A stretch of 64,000 bases of DNA from Steinernema hermaphroditum. Lineage: Eukaryota; Nematoda; Chromadorea; Rhabditida; Steinernematidae. The stretch is taken from the NCBI GenBank assembly GCA_030435675.1, contig CM059623.1, positions 15,291,205-15,355,204 of the forward strand. Reading direction: 5' to 3'. A model generated the notes under the pieces. It had not been told where the DNA came from. It was given only the letters and a program-made list of their open reading frames with translations, and ran no database searches. Every line of letters begins with the position of its first letter. Within the stretch, counting starts at the first letter, position 1. The translations under genes and the position numbers were made by a program. Below, one piece after another: positions 1 to 10,024 of the stretch.

Positions 1-680
1 TGTTCACACTCCTAACATGTCCTACAACAATAACATATGCAGGATAGTACAAAGAACGGCACCTAGACGGAAGTCTAGAAATTCAGACCGATGTGACTGG
101 TCGCTTTATATAGTTTTTCGCTTTTTTTCTTCCTTTTTCGACTGGTCTGACACTTCGATGGTCACAAAATGATATATCAGACAGTTGCCTAGGTACCTTT
201 TTTTGAACCACACTGTCGGATATCACAAAAAGGGCATCTTGGAAAGAAGTCTCTGTCAAGTCATCTCCGAGGGCTTCCAAACGTGAGGTCAGTCGGAAAG
301 AGAACAAACGCTCTTAGTAGGTCATCATGGTATAGCCTGCAAGCGGCAAATGACAATCGATCTTCAATCCTAAGATTGTGGGTTATAGTAGTGTCCTTTC
401 ACCGAAACTGAGCATCTTGACCCTGATCATGAGCATCAAAAGCTTATGTGTTCTGCTCAGTTTTTTAATTTCTCTACTGAACGATTTTGATGGTGATAAG
501 AAGACTAGCCCTTGATCACAAGAACTGCTTTTGAACAAAGCATCGTTTTCCTCGCTTCACGCAACAAAAGGTGATAAGAAAGTACACCTTTTTGTTGCGT
601 TTGATCTGCAAAAGAGGGTGGGAACGACCAGTTTTACTTTGTCTACCTTAATCCAGTCCTATCTGGCACGCAATTCACTG
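1..680. other. Intergenic, no gene seen
   Basis: No open frame here carries splice sites or similarity to the other genes of the window. The stretch around 60-170 (CTAGACGGAAGTCTAGAAATTCAGAC followed by T-rich sequence) loosely resembles 8218-8330 and, in part, 11125-11215, so it may be an old dispersed repeat. The open frame at 83-307 on the minus strand has no supporting feature. Confidence 0.4.
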
Positions 681-687
681 TATAAAA
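681..687 (+). promoter_or_regulatory. TATA box of first trypsin-like gene
   Basis: TATAAAA lies 41 nt before the ATG at 722. A TATA motif stands at a similar distance before the paralogue at 4044 (TATAAA, 4004-4009), which supports both as core promoters. Confidence 0.5.
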
Positions 688-721
688 CGACTGAATAATC
701 CAGATAAGTCACTCTGCCAAG

Positions 722-1705
722 ATGTGGTTTTTCCCTGTCGCTGTTCTTCTGGGCGTCGCCCAGTCGCTCCCAGTGAATCTCACTGATGCCACCTCCAACC
801 TGGTACTGTAATGCTGAAGCAACTTCGTATTTTATGGATATGTTTAGATCGACTGGGGAGCAAGGGCTGGGGAACACCAGTTCCCCTTCATGGGTTTCTT
901 CGAAAACGGAGAGGACTACCTCAATGGATGTGGAGCCGTGCTCATCTCTCGCTACCATGCCATCACCCACAACACATGCCGTTCGTTGATCGCCATCGGA
1001 GGCAAGATCAGCTTTGACTTTATTAAAAAAGAACAGGGATACCCGGCACAGGAGGCCACCGTCAAGGAGATTAATCAGTTGACGCGCTACGGCCGCTCGC
1101 CCCTAGCGGGACCGTACGATCTTCTTCTCTTCACGGTACATATTAGAACTTTACTTTTGGCTTATGTTGTTCAGTTCGAGGAACCGGGACTCCCCGATAT
1201 TTTGCCTGTTCCAATCGCCAGGAATAGCTACTATCATCCGTACGGCGAATATTCACCACTTTCCATCGGATACGGCTATGCCTACGCCAATCCGAATCCT
1301 GGTCCGGTCAACTATCCTCCGGGCACACTCAATTACGCAGTTGCGAAGTACCTCGATGATCGGATCTGCAAGTAAATTTGCTCTTTTTCCGCTTCGATTG
1401 CTCATTCTTTTAATCTTAGGAGACAGTGGCACGATTATAACTACACGGCTATGTGCGCAGGTTTAAAATATGGAGGAGATCTTCTCCATAGGGTAGGCGA
1501 CTTGTTCTCTTTATCACTCAATGATTCCTCCGTTTAGGGAGACACTGGCGGCAGTCTCGTTGACTCCAAGGACGGAAAGTATCTTCTTCGTGGAATTGCC
1601 GCCTACACGCCGCAGTCGCATTCCGGCTTTTATGTTCGCGTCTCCGAGTTCTGCGACCTGTTTGAGGAGTACACGCGAGGTGCGATGACGTGCCGTGAGG
1701 ATTGA
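722..1705 (+). CDS. Secreted trypsin-like (S1) protein, catalytic Ser replaced by Thr
   Basis: Five exons by my reading: 722-802, 848-1135, 1175-1371, 1420-1492, 1538-1705; 268 aa. The start gives a hydrophobic signal peptide (MWFFPVAVLLGVAQS). The His site is seen as ITHNTC (family consensus TAAHC) and the Asp site as PYDLLLF. The segment CAGLKYGGD precedes the active-site loop, as in S1 proteases. That loop reads GDTGGSL, so the nucleophilic Ser of GDSGG is Thr. There is no IVGG zymogen-activation motif after the signal peptide. Exons 2 and 5 have exactly the same length as those of the paralogue at 4044-5067, and exons 3+4 have the same total. The protein is probably secreted. With Thr at the nucleophile it is likely weakly active or inactive (inference). 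Membership of the S1 fold is well supported; the substrate is unknown. Confidence 0.8.
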
Positions 1706-2630
1706 AGTTATGATCGGTGTTGTAAATTACTGGATGATAAAGATTGCTCATTTTGAAGTGTGGTAGGATTGGATGTGTCTATCTTATCGTATGGGTTTAC
1801 ATCTTTCATTCCCGGCAACGCAAAAGCTGTCTTGATCTGATTGGACCCGCTGTATGTATGACATGGAATTTACGCGATGGTTTCTCTCTTCTGATAACTT
1901 CCAGATGAAGAATCACTTTGAGCCAAGACTGGAAGGTAATGTAGCACGGGGATAAAGAAGTGCTTCCTGTGGTGTACTCTAATCGCTCTTTCATAAGCTC
2001 GCCGGAACCTTTTTTTATTCACGTTGCCACCGGCACCGACAAACCAACGGGAAAGGCGTTTCGCCAGCCGCCATACAAAACCGGCAGTTCATGCTTTTCA
2101 AGATGTACACCAGCCCACCAGTTTACAATGGCAACTCAAATAAACTCAAGTTTATTCCCAAAATAAAACACCAAAAGGCTTTACAGATGGAAACAACAGA
2201 AGCTAGAATAGTTGGAACCGTTACACGAACATTTCTCAAAGGTCAATTGAATATCGTCATTCCGGTCGTGTATACCATAAATCGCCCTGGATTTTTGGGT
2301 TTCGTGTTTTAAATAAAACTTACTGTTAAATATAGAACTTTGACTCATTGTCTCAAGAACAGACGGCGACTCTGCTTGGCAACTGTACCAAAGATCGCAT
2401 TCGAATTCTCCATCGCGTTTCCACAAATCGAACAGTTCTATGAGGAACTCTTGTCGTGGTGCAATGAGAGATGTGATTTTACAGCGGCGAGAGACGTGCC
2501 GAACGATCTCACCGCCTGTTGGTTAATCACTTGTGCGGGAAGTGCTCACTGTTAGCGGTCGCTTCCCATCCGCTCTGATAATATTAATAAACGCATGAGC
2601 CTCCAAATTCCCCGCCCCGACAATCTTTGT
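1706..2630. other. Intergenic, no gene seen
   Basis: The short open frames here (for example 1806-1994 and 2181-2426 on the minus strand) have no splice sites, paralogue match or signal peptide that I can support. Nothing else stands out. Confidence 0.4.
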
Positions 2631-3335
2631 CTATGCGAAACGTGCGGAGCAGGAGGACACGTCTTTGATGATGCTTGCAGGCCATTCTTCTTCCAATGAT
2701 ATGGAACGTAGATGAGGGTGTTCATAGATGTGATATTTCAGAAAGTCTTCTGACTCTGAACCAACGTAGGTAATGCATACATCACTGAAATAGCCGCGTT
2801 TGTAGAATGCCTTGAGAATTAGTCGTGAGAAGTCGGTGAACTCTTCCCGATATAAGACGTCTTCATTATCATCACTCATATAGCTTTCCTCCGGGATAAG
2901 ATGAATGTAACCTGCTTCGTTACCATTCGTTATGTACTTCGCTCAATGCGAAAGAGTCGACTAAATCTGAATCTGGCCTTTTCCGACACGTAGAAGATCC
3001 TCGCTCCGAATACCTACGTCCGAGTCCTCAAGGAATCATCGATGCCGAACACACTCTGAATGCGCAAATACTGAGGCTTCAGGAGTTGGAGCTCCGATAA
3101 GTGGACTGGGCCGCGTAGGACGTTACCTTTGTCCAATAGCTTTGTAAAACCGAATACGAACTCTTCGTCGACTTTTGCTACATGCAAGGAGAAGTACCTT
3201 CGATTCTCGGTGTGGAGTTTTGCAACGTTAATCCACATCCGATTGGCGATTCCAGTGATAGAGTTCAAGCTAGGTCGACTGAGAAGTCCGCCGACGGCGC
3301 CGATGAAGATTTCAGGGACCGAGTCCATCATTTGA
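2631..3335 (-). pseudogene. Truncated copy of the nematode 'MDxVP' family
   Basis: Reading leftwards from 3331, the frame opens with the family start (MMDSVP) and matches the first ~100 residues of the intact member at 46584-47519 (segments such as NRRYFSLHV and YLRIQSVFG). It stops near 3014. A second frame, open from about 2910 and ending at 2631, matches the middle of the family (ILKAFYKRGYF, LKYHIYEHPHLRSISL, EEEWPASI). It then meets a stop where intact copies continue for ~120 residues. The two halves are in different frames, and I found no convincing intron to join them. The C-terminal third is missing. I read it as a decayed copy; a short spliced product cannot be excluded. The function of the family is unknown to me. 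Confidence 0.6.
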
Positions 3336-3351
3336 TCGATGGACTCGGTCC
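3316..3351. repeat. 14-bp perfect inverted repeat (hairpin)
   Basis: GGACCGAGTCCATC at 3316-3329 is repeated inverted as GATGGACTCGGTCC at 3338-3351, with an 8-nt loop. The left arm contains the start codon region of the pseudogene at 2631-3335 (minus strand). Confidence 0.8.
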
Positions 3352-4003
3352 GTTATGAAACAAGCGGGGAAGGTAGAAACATGGATTCTTGTGCGCTTAG
3401 GCATTGCAGTGATGCGCGTAACCGATGCTCTTTGGGGAACGCATCGGGAACGCATCAGCAAGACGGCGCCGGGGACGGGAACCTTATGAAAGATACTTAA
3501 AAGCCGTGGAACACCAGCGGCCGAAGATTGTAATCAGTACCTACTCAAACCGAAGCCTCGCAATGCAACGAAGACTGGCCTCTGCTTCGTTTCTCCATCA
3601 CTCTAATGGGAAGAGCTGCGTTCAACTGCGACAAAGAAGAGGCAAAAAACGGTGGTAGCATTGTGACAGTTTGCTCTTTACGCCGTAATTTCTGTCCTGC
3701 AGGGCGCAAATCTCGTCTTTTCAACGCCCCAAGTCTGTCATGTCTACCGTGAACCTCGACAGAAAATCGCATATCCTTCCAGCAACACATCAGAATCCAG
3801 ACACTGCTCCATAAAGGAGTCAATCGTCGGTCTTTCCTATGAATAAAGTGCCCAATTGCCCTGCTGTTGATAAGAAATAACCCATGATCTTTCCCCATGC
3901 ATACCCCATTGGTGCCACTCTAGGCGAAGTTGTGCACTTTTATCTTTCCCCCCACAACGCCAACCGTTTTTGCAACCGACTTTTTCACCCAGTTTTGGCA
4001 CAA
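3352..4003. other. Intergenic, no gene seen
   Basis: Open frames at 3545-3898 (minus) and 3425-3658 (plus) overlap each other and lack paralogue or motif support. The stretch ends in the promoter of the gene at 4044. Confidence 0.35.
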
Positions 4004-4009
4004 TATAAA
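4004..4009 (+). promoter_or_regulatory. TATA box of second trypsin-like gene
   Basis: TATAAA lies 40 nt before the ATG at 4044, matching the arrangement of the tandem paralogue at 722. Confidence 0.5.
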
Positions 4010-4043
4010 CGGCTTACCGGAGCTGTAGAATCATCCCACCAGT

Positions 4044-5067
4044 ATGTGGTTTCTTCTAGTGCTTCTCTTCTTGGGCGTCGCCCACTCGACCCCATTGAGC
4101 CCCTCGCTCAACCTCACCGATGTTAGATCGAACTTGGTATGCTGAAATAGACGCTTCCGTACTCCTATGCTTCATATTTTATTTATTCATATTTATTCAT
4201 ATTTAGATCTTCAACAGCCGGCAAGCCACCGACCACCAGTTCCCTTTTATGGGATTCTTCGAGAACTATCAAGCCCACGAAAACAGTTGCGGAGCCGTCC
4301 TTGTCTCTCACTACCATGCCGTCACCCATAACACTTGCCGTTCGTTTATTGATGTCGGAGGCAAGATCTACTTCGACTTCATTGCACGTACTCAGAGCTA
4401 TCAGGCTCACGTTGTCACCGTGAAGTCCATCCAGACCGTATCCATTAACGAGGGTACTCATCTCGCCGGACCTTACGACCTTCTTCTCTTCACGGTAATT
4501 TTAATTTTATTTTTTTGGTATATTTCGATGCTTAGTTCGAGGAACCGCTTACCGAGCGGAGCTGGGCTCTCCCGATTGTTCGAAACGACGATCTCCACTC
4601 GGACAACAAGTGGGGGGCACTCTCTGTCGGATACGGATTCTCTGCGGCGTTCGATAACGGCCTCCAGCTTTATCCTCCCGGCACGCTGAACTATCGATCT
4701 GTGAAGTACTTCGACGACAGTGTATGCAGGTCTGTCTTCTTTCCTGCTGTTGTTGGGTACCGTGAGGCTTGCTTCCAGAGGCGAATGGATTGATTACCAC
4801 TCGAATATGGCGCTGTGCGCGGGACTTCGCAAAGGAGGCGACGCGCTCCAAATTGTGAGTTTCCTAGCTGTTTTCGGGTTTGAAGAGACGTCGATTTAGG
4901 GAGACAGCGGTGGAGCTCTAGTGCAGCGCACTACAACTAGCTACGTGTTCCGCGCTGTTGCCGCCTACACTCCGTCGTCGGACTCTGGCTTCTACGTCCG
5001 TATGTCCGCTTACTGCGATAAGTTGCAGGAACTCACTGGTGGCGTTGTTGTCTGTCTTGTTTGGTGA
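4044..5067 (+). CDS. Secreted trypsin-like serine protease (S1), triad intact
   Basis: Five exons: 4044-4136, 4207-4494, 4536-4729, 4779-4854, 4900-5067; 272 aa. The signal peptide is MWFLLVLLFLGVAHS. The His site is VTHNTC, the Asp site PYDLLLF, and the Ser loop GDSGGAL is preceded by CAGLRKGGD, so all three catalytic positions are present. As in the paralogue at 722, no IVGG activation motif is visible, so the mode of activation is unclear. Exons 2 and 5 have the same length as in the 722 copy, and exons 3+4 sum to the same 270 nt, so the two are tandem duplicates about 2.3 kb apart. AATAAAG near 5124 may be the poly(A) signal. It is the only one of the four S1 copies in the window that keeps the canonical triad. 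Confidence 0.85.
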
Positions 5068-5689
5068 ATGTCGCTCATTCATCTCTTCTGTTAAACGTAA
5101 ACTTTTGGCAGTATTGTAGCATTAATAAAGTATTGATAGAACGTAGAAGATGTCGAAATAGAATACACACTAATCAACAAAAAACAGGGTCTCTGGGATG
5201 AAAGCGCCGTCGGTTTTCATATAATCTGGTGTATCTTTGGGCATCAAGGGCGATGGGTCGGGACGTTATTGGCGTTTCATTATTGGCGCAGAAATCTGTA
5301 CTGCCAGCCGAACGGAAGATGGCTCCGTTCGCTGTATCGAAGAAAAGAATTGACCACTTCACTGTGACCTTACTGGTGGAAAGAGTAAAAATGAAAAATG
5401 ATCAATTCTCAAAAATTCTGAGCTAAAGTCTGAAACGCTATCAGTGTGAAATTTGAATTGTGAACAAGGTTTGCCTAATGGCTCGTTACACTGGAAAGGG
5501 AACACATTCAGAGGAACATTCGGAAGTGATCTATGCCTATATCCATGCAATTTTTAACTCAATCTGAGGCGGACCTTTCAACAGGTTCCCATGTCAGTCA
5601 ATACTAAACGCGGCTGCGTGCGAATTCGCACCACCTAGGGACTTAAAACCAAGTAGGCTTCGCTGAGTCAAGACCCTGGTAGTCAACCA
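5068..5689. other. Intergenic, no gene seen
   Basis: Open frames at 5174-5362 and 5359-5550 (minus) and 5229-5426 (plus) overlap one another and have no support. No other structure is recognised. Confidence 0.35.
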
Positions 5690-5920
5690 GCGTTAAACAC
5701 ACGAAGGCCAGAACAGTATTTCGGATTGAAACAGCTTCGAGCTAAGGGCGGCAAGTTTGGTGTTCATATAACAAACCAAAAATGAGTCAAAATTCTAAAG
5801 AAACGCAAGTCCCATAGTGGTAGTACAGCGGAAGGATCTCAACTACCCTCATGTGGCTCATTACCGATGCGTCTCGTTTGTAAGAGAGCGGTGTCGAGTT
5901 CGGTTCCCTTCCAGGTCCTT
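5690..5920 (+). repeat. Dispersed repeat with tRNA-like 3' part, copy 1
   Basis: This stretch resembles 22290-22500. Shared blocks, in order, are a GGCAAG-TTGGTGT block, AAAATGAGTCA, AAACGCAAG and ATAGTGGTAGTACA-CGG-A-GATCT. After these comes a tRNA B-box-like GAGTTCGGTTCCC (RNA polymerase III promoter type). The A-box-like TAGTGGTAGTACAGCGG and the B-box-like motif suggest a tRNA-derived SINE or tRNA relic. The anticodon arm is not recognisable. Confidence 0.45.
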
Positions 5921-6246
5921 ATTTTGTGTGGGGTGTGGTTATTTGTGACCACTGAACGGACCCGTCGGAGTATAAGGAATTTGCAAACGAGGAAATGGCA
6001 TCAAGACGTAAACAACATCCAATAGCAAAAAATGTCCTTTTGAGGTGCACTGATATGGCTAGACTGGTATTAGGAATCATATGATTCATCTTCACAGTCG
6101 AATTTTTAAGTGAAGTCAATGAGAAAAGTTCACTGATATACCCGCCGTTCCACTTCCTGCTTCCTTTTGGTTCTTTTTGTGTCTGCTGCTGATCTCTGAT
6201 GACTATCCCGACAGCGAAAGTGCATTTCTTTATTCGCACCTTGACA

Positions 6247-6253
6247 TATAAAT
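6247..6253 (+). promoter_or_regulatory. TATA box of first CHK-like gene
   Basis: TATAAAT lies 83 nt before the ATG at 6330. The second CHK-like gene also has a TATAAAT, 44 nt before its ATG. Confidence 0.4.
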
Positions 6254-6329
6254 ACAACGCGGACCCATCTATAGTCTGTGGGGTCCGCTTTTAGAGTTGC
6301 AACAGAAATTTGTGTTTCAGGTCATCATA

Positions 6330-7999
6330 ATGGCAACAGCTACTGCTGGTTGCTCCCTGTATTCAGTTCTTATTCAACTCGATGACCAGACTTGTTCTAT
6401 TCAGAAACAGTGGCTAATTGCGTCCTTAAAGAACCATGCTGAGTTTCAGTCCAAACTGGAAGTGTACCCAATCGAAAATGTAGGTATAAGCAAAAGAAAT
6501 TGACTTATTGGACCATGACGCCTAGCTTATTGCTTCTATTCCTAGCCAATTATGGTTTAGATCAGCTTGACAAACATAACCGGTGGAAAGGGAACAATAT
6601 CGGCTGTCTATCGCTGTGTTATCAGTTTTAAAGACATCGAGGAAACAATCGAAGTTGTCCTTAAAGTGTCGGATCCTAACAAAACACTTCCGGCTTTTGA
6701 CAGAACCGATGAATCGAGTGCAGTAAGTGTAGCGTGCTGCGCTGTTGCAATGGAGACAGTTTAGCCAAAAACCAAAGCCATTGTCGGATTTCACGAAGCT
6801 GAATGTGATTTTTACGAACATTATGCACCAAATCTCGATTTCCCCGTTCCACAAGTCTATGGCGCCTTAAGATGTGTTGATGCAACAGGTCCTGGAGTGA
6901 TCATTATGGAGAGTTTTTGTGAAAAAGCCGATACAGTAACACTTGCAGCAGGATTTAATCAGTATCAGGTACGCTAAAGTCACCACATTGTCACACTGTC
7001 GATTCATGTGGTCCTGTGGTGTAGTGGTTATCACGTCTGCTTCACACGCAGAAGGTCGCCGGTTCGAACCCGGCCAGGACCTATCGTTTTTCTTCATCCG
7101 TTATTTGATCTATGCTGCCTTCAGCTTTTCAACATTGCCAAACATTTGGCTCTATTCCATAAGCACTTTCTTTGCCTGCGCAGTGAAGAATGGAGAGGAA
7201 AGCATGACTCATCTACCAACGTCGTGAAACGCCTTGTCAATACCGACTTCTTTAGCACAAACCTGGAGAAGTTGCGATTGCTGAAACCAGGTTTATTCAT
7301 ATGAACAAAAGCTATATCGCTCAGCATTCAGGCCAATTCAACCATGGCATCAATCGGTTTCTACCTTACGGAAAGCTGGCTAAATTCATCAAATTCGGAC
7401 TTCAAGATGCTTATAAAGAAGCAGGTCAGCCCACTGTCTCTAGAATGCTTTACGGAAGATAATCGTAGGTCTACCCTCTGTCCTTGTCCATGGTGACTTC
7501 TGGTGCAATAACATTCTCTGGAGAAAGAATCCAGACGGTTCTTTGTCAAATGAAATCGCAGTTGTTGTTGACTGGCAGCTCTTTGATGAAGGCAGTCCTA
7601 TCCGGGATATTACAAGGGCCCTAGTTATGTGTATGGATGCAGATATCAGGCGAGAGTACCAGTATGACATCTTGCAATGCTATTACGATACCTTGTTGAA
7701 ATTGATGCAGGAAGAAGGCCAGAAGCTTGAATTCACTTTTGAGCAGGTAAAGCCTGTTTCAGTCATGCTTCTGACGACCTTTTCAGATAGTGCGGGCGTA
7801 CAAAGGATCATTCATATATCAAGCCATGCTGATTATGTGCCTAGGACCGTATCTTAGTTCATTCGAAAGCCAATCGGACGTTAGAAATAAGGCTATTCTA
7901 CTGTTTAGAAGAGAGAAGTTTTTGCTCAGAGCTCTGTTTGCTATGGACGAGGCTTTGGAAATGTTGCCGGAGTTTCCACTGGAGAAGTTTGCGGACTAA
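6330..7999 (+). CDS. CHK-kinase-like (DUF1679-type) protein, with nested tRNA
   Basis: Seven exons: 6330-6479, 6561-6722, 6765-6968, 7125-7290, 7332-7424, 7469-7746, 7787-7999; 421 aa, the usual length of nematode CHK-domain proteins. The kinase-like core shows VLVHGDFWCNN (Brenner-type HGDxxxxN, catalytic Asp and Asn) and VVVDWQLFDEG (the metal-binding D-W-Q). The model follows the paralogue at 22736-24549: exons HGD-to-FEQ are both 278 nt. The 41-nt intron 7291-7331 is absent from the paralogue; removing it restores the frame and the motif LKPGQF. Intron 3 (6969-7124) contains a complete tRNA-Val gene on the same strand. A, A and T-rich AATAAATAAATAAAA at 8085-8100 probably carries the poly(A) signal. 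These proteins resemble small-molecule kinases such as choline/ecdysteroid kinases; the substrate is unknown. Confidence 0.85.
7010..7082 (+). tRNA. tRNA-Val (CAC)
   Basis: A complete cloverleaf: acceptor GGTCCTG pairs with CAGGACC. The D arm contains GTGTAGTGGTTATCAC (A box). The anticodon stem TCTGC/GCAGA holds loop TTCACAC with anticodon CAC. The T arm is GCCGGTTCGAACCCGGC (B box). A T run (GTTTTTC, about 7086-7092) follows as a Pol III terminator. It lies inside intron 3 of the CHK-like gene. It is identical over its 73 nt to the copy at 49392-49464. Confidence 0.95.
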
Positions 8000-10024
8000 A
8001 ATGACGATTCTGTAGGCTGTATCATTCGAATAGTGTCTTTCCCGAGACTGAGTCATTTGCAGGGCGGCACCCTCATGTTTGCGTAAATAAATAAATAAAA
8101 GGTGGGACGTTGTTGACCAACCGATACCCAATACTCCTGTGTTGCGTATCGATTCATTTGACCATTTCCGATTTCCGCAGTTTGGTACGTGTCTACTTTT
8201 ATATGTGTTTAATACGGTCATCTAGACGGAGGTCCAGAAAGCCATATGCGTCCATTACGATTGTCCTAATTTTTTCAGCTGTCTCCTCGTTTTCCGATTG
8301 ATCTACCTACAGTTTAAGACCTTTAAATGGTCATTTAGACTTATGTGTGATGCCTCTAAACACCCTTTTCTGGCCAGGCAGCCTTTTACAAGCAGTCCAC
8401 TATGGTAAAGCTCGATCTGCTCCATGCTGTTCCTGGCACTCTGGGGCCGGGGCGATCAACGGCGGCCAAGAACGAGTCCCTCACACAACTCGCGACTCTA
8501 AATAATAATTGGTTTATCCGAATGTACACGTTCCTTCTCTTTAGAAGTCATGTGAAAGGTCCGAAAGCCTCCTTTCAATGACCCATTGTCACATTTTGAA
8601 ATACTGAACAAACAAACCGTTTTCATGCATACACCAGGCTGAGGCGCTATTACGTGGAATACATGCCCGTCTTGAATGATAAGAGATGGCGAACAGTTCT
8701 GATGTCATGTCATGGACCGCAAATGTTCCTCTATGACTAACTGTCTTTTACAAAGTTATCATCTATGTGTCATCTTTGTGAATGGTTACACAGTCGACAC
8801 TAGTAGATCACAACTGACAGACGCGCGCGTTCCTTATCAACCAATAGCCATGTGGCATTCATGATGTGTTATACAATTTTTCACATTTTTAACTCTCCTC
8901 TGGAGCAGTCGTTGCCTACCACGTGCTCGTTGGCTTTTTCAACTTGTGTTGGTATGTATGTTGCATTGTGATTAATTACAATATACGCTGCTCTGCGCGA
9001 TTTCGGTAGCCTTCGGGCGCGAAACTCACAACAACCAGCAAGACACAGTAGCCCACTAAAAAACGACAGCCTGACGGCCTTTCGGGTAGACACATCTGTA
9101 GCTCTGCTATCCAGAAGGTCATAGAATCCAGTTTTTTCGAACACAGTTTATACCACTAAACAAATCGGTGGCCTAATGATCCCAATGGTTCAGTGGCATT
9201 GAGCAGAGAGCTCTCAAACGGCCCTGTCATCACGCCAATTGTGTTTGTTTACTAGTGTCTTGTCACTCGGGCTGCTTGGCCCTCATCTGCTGAATGGCGC
9301 GAAATTGACTACCGCAGCGCTTATAAGTTTATGGCTATGGTGTAGTGCCTCCATTTGCAAGACCGCTAAGCATCAATAACCCTGGGGACGGCAAGACTGT
9401 CGGGTCCTTGCTATTGCAGTCTACCCCGGAGGACATTTGGTTTATTTTGAAGGCACAATGGCAGTGAACTTTGTTGGAAGTGTCTGTGTGGCTCATTATG
9501 TCCCTGAAACCAACAGCTCCCCTGCAGACAGAAAAACACACAGACGCTCATATTTAGGGAATGCATGCTCTGATTCATCCTGAGTAATGTGCATTTTGGG
9601 GACTGTCGAGGTACTGGATCACTTCCTATGACATCTGTTCCACGTGAGCTGCAAATGTGGTCAATGTCTTTATCACTGTTCTTATTACTCATTCCAAATA
9701 CCTCAAACGGAAAGACACTGCGATGACTTCATCGCCTAAGCAAACATTACTTCTCCGATTTCAAGGCCTAGTTGATTCAGTTGCCCACCCTTGTAGGAAT
9801 AACCGATCCCGGACTCCCGGTGCTAAATCAATTTAACTGCAGAACTTTGGCGAGTCGCGAAAAAACGTCATCGTCTCACTTATCACCGCTTGTTCTCGCG
9901 GCCCTTCTTATCGCCGCGTCCACATTCGCCTTAAGCGATGTGTCTCCGATGTGCGCTGCCGCGATCTCCGCTTCTCTGACAGTTTTCTTCGATTGCAGAG
10001 CGCCTGCAGTCGACAAGCGGCGGC
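8000..10024. other. Intergenic, no gene seen
   Basis: About 2 kb between the CHK-like gene and the ABCA gene. The open frames at 8881-9144 and 9335-9692 (minus) and 9772-10164 (plus) have no splice or motif support. A TTGCAG 3' splice site ending at about 9999, 25 nt before the ABCA ATG, could be a spliced-leader or 5'-UTR intron acceptor. Sequence around 9072-9103 (GACGGCCTTTCGGGTAGACACATCT) resembles 54372-54401, an old repeat at most. Confidence 0.4.

Noticed and set aside
9335..9692. Possible transposase fragment on the minus strand
   Set aside because: A DES motif and a few plausible residues are present, but the frame breaks at once and no terminal repeats are visible.
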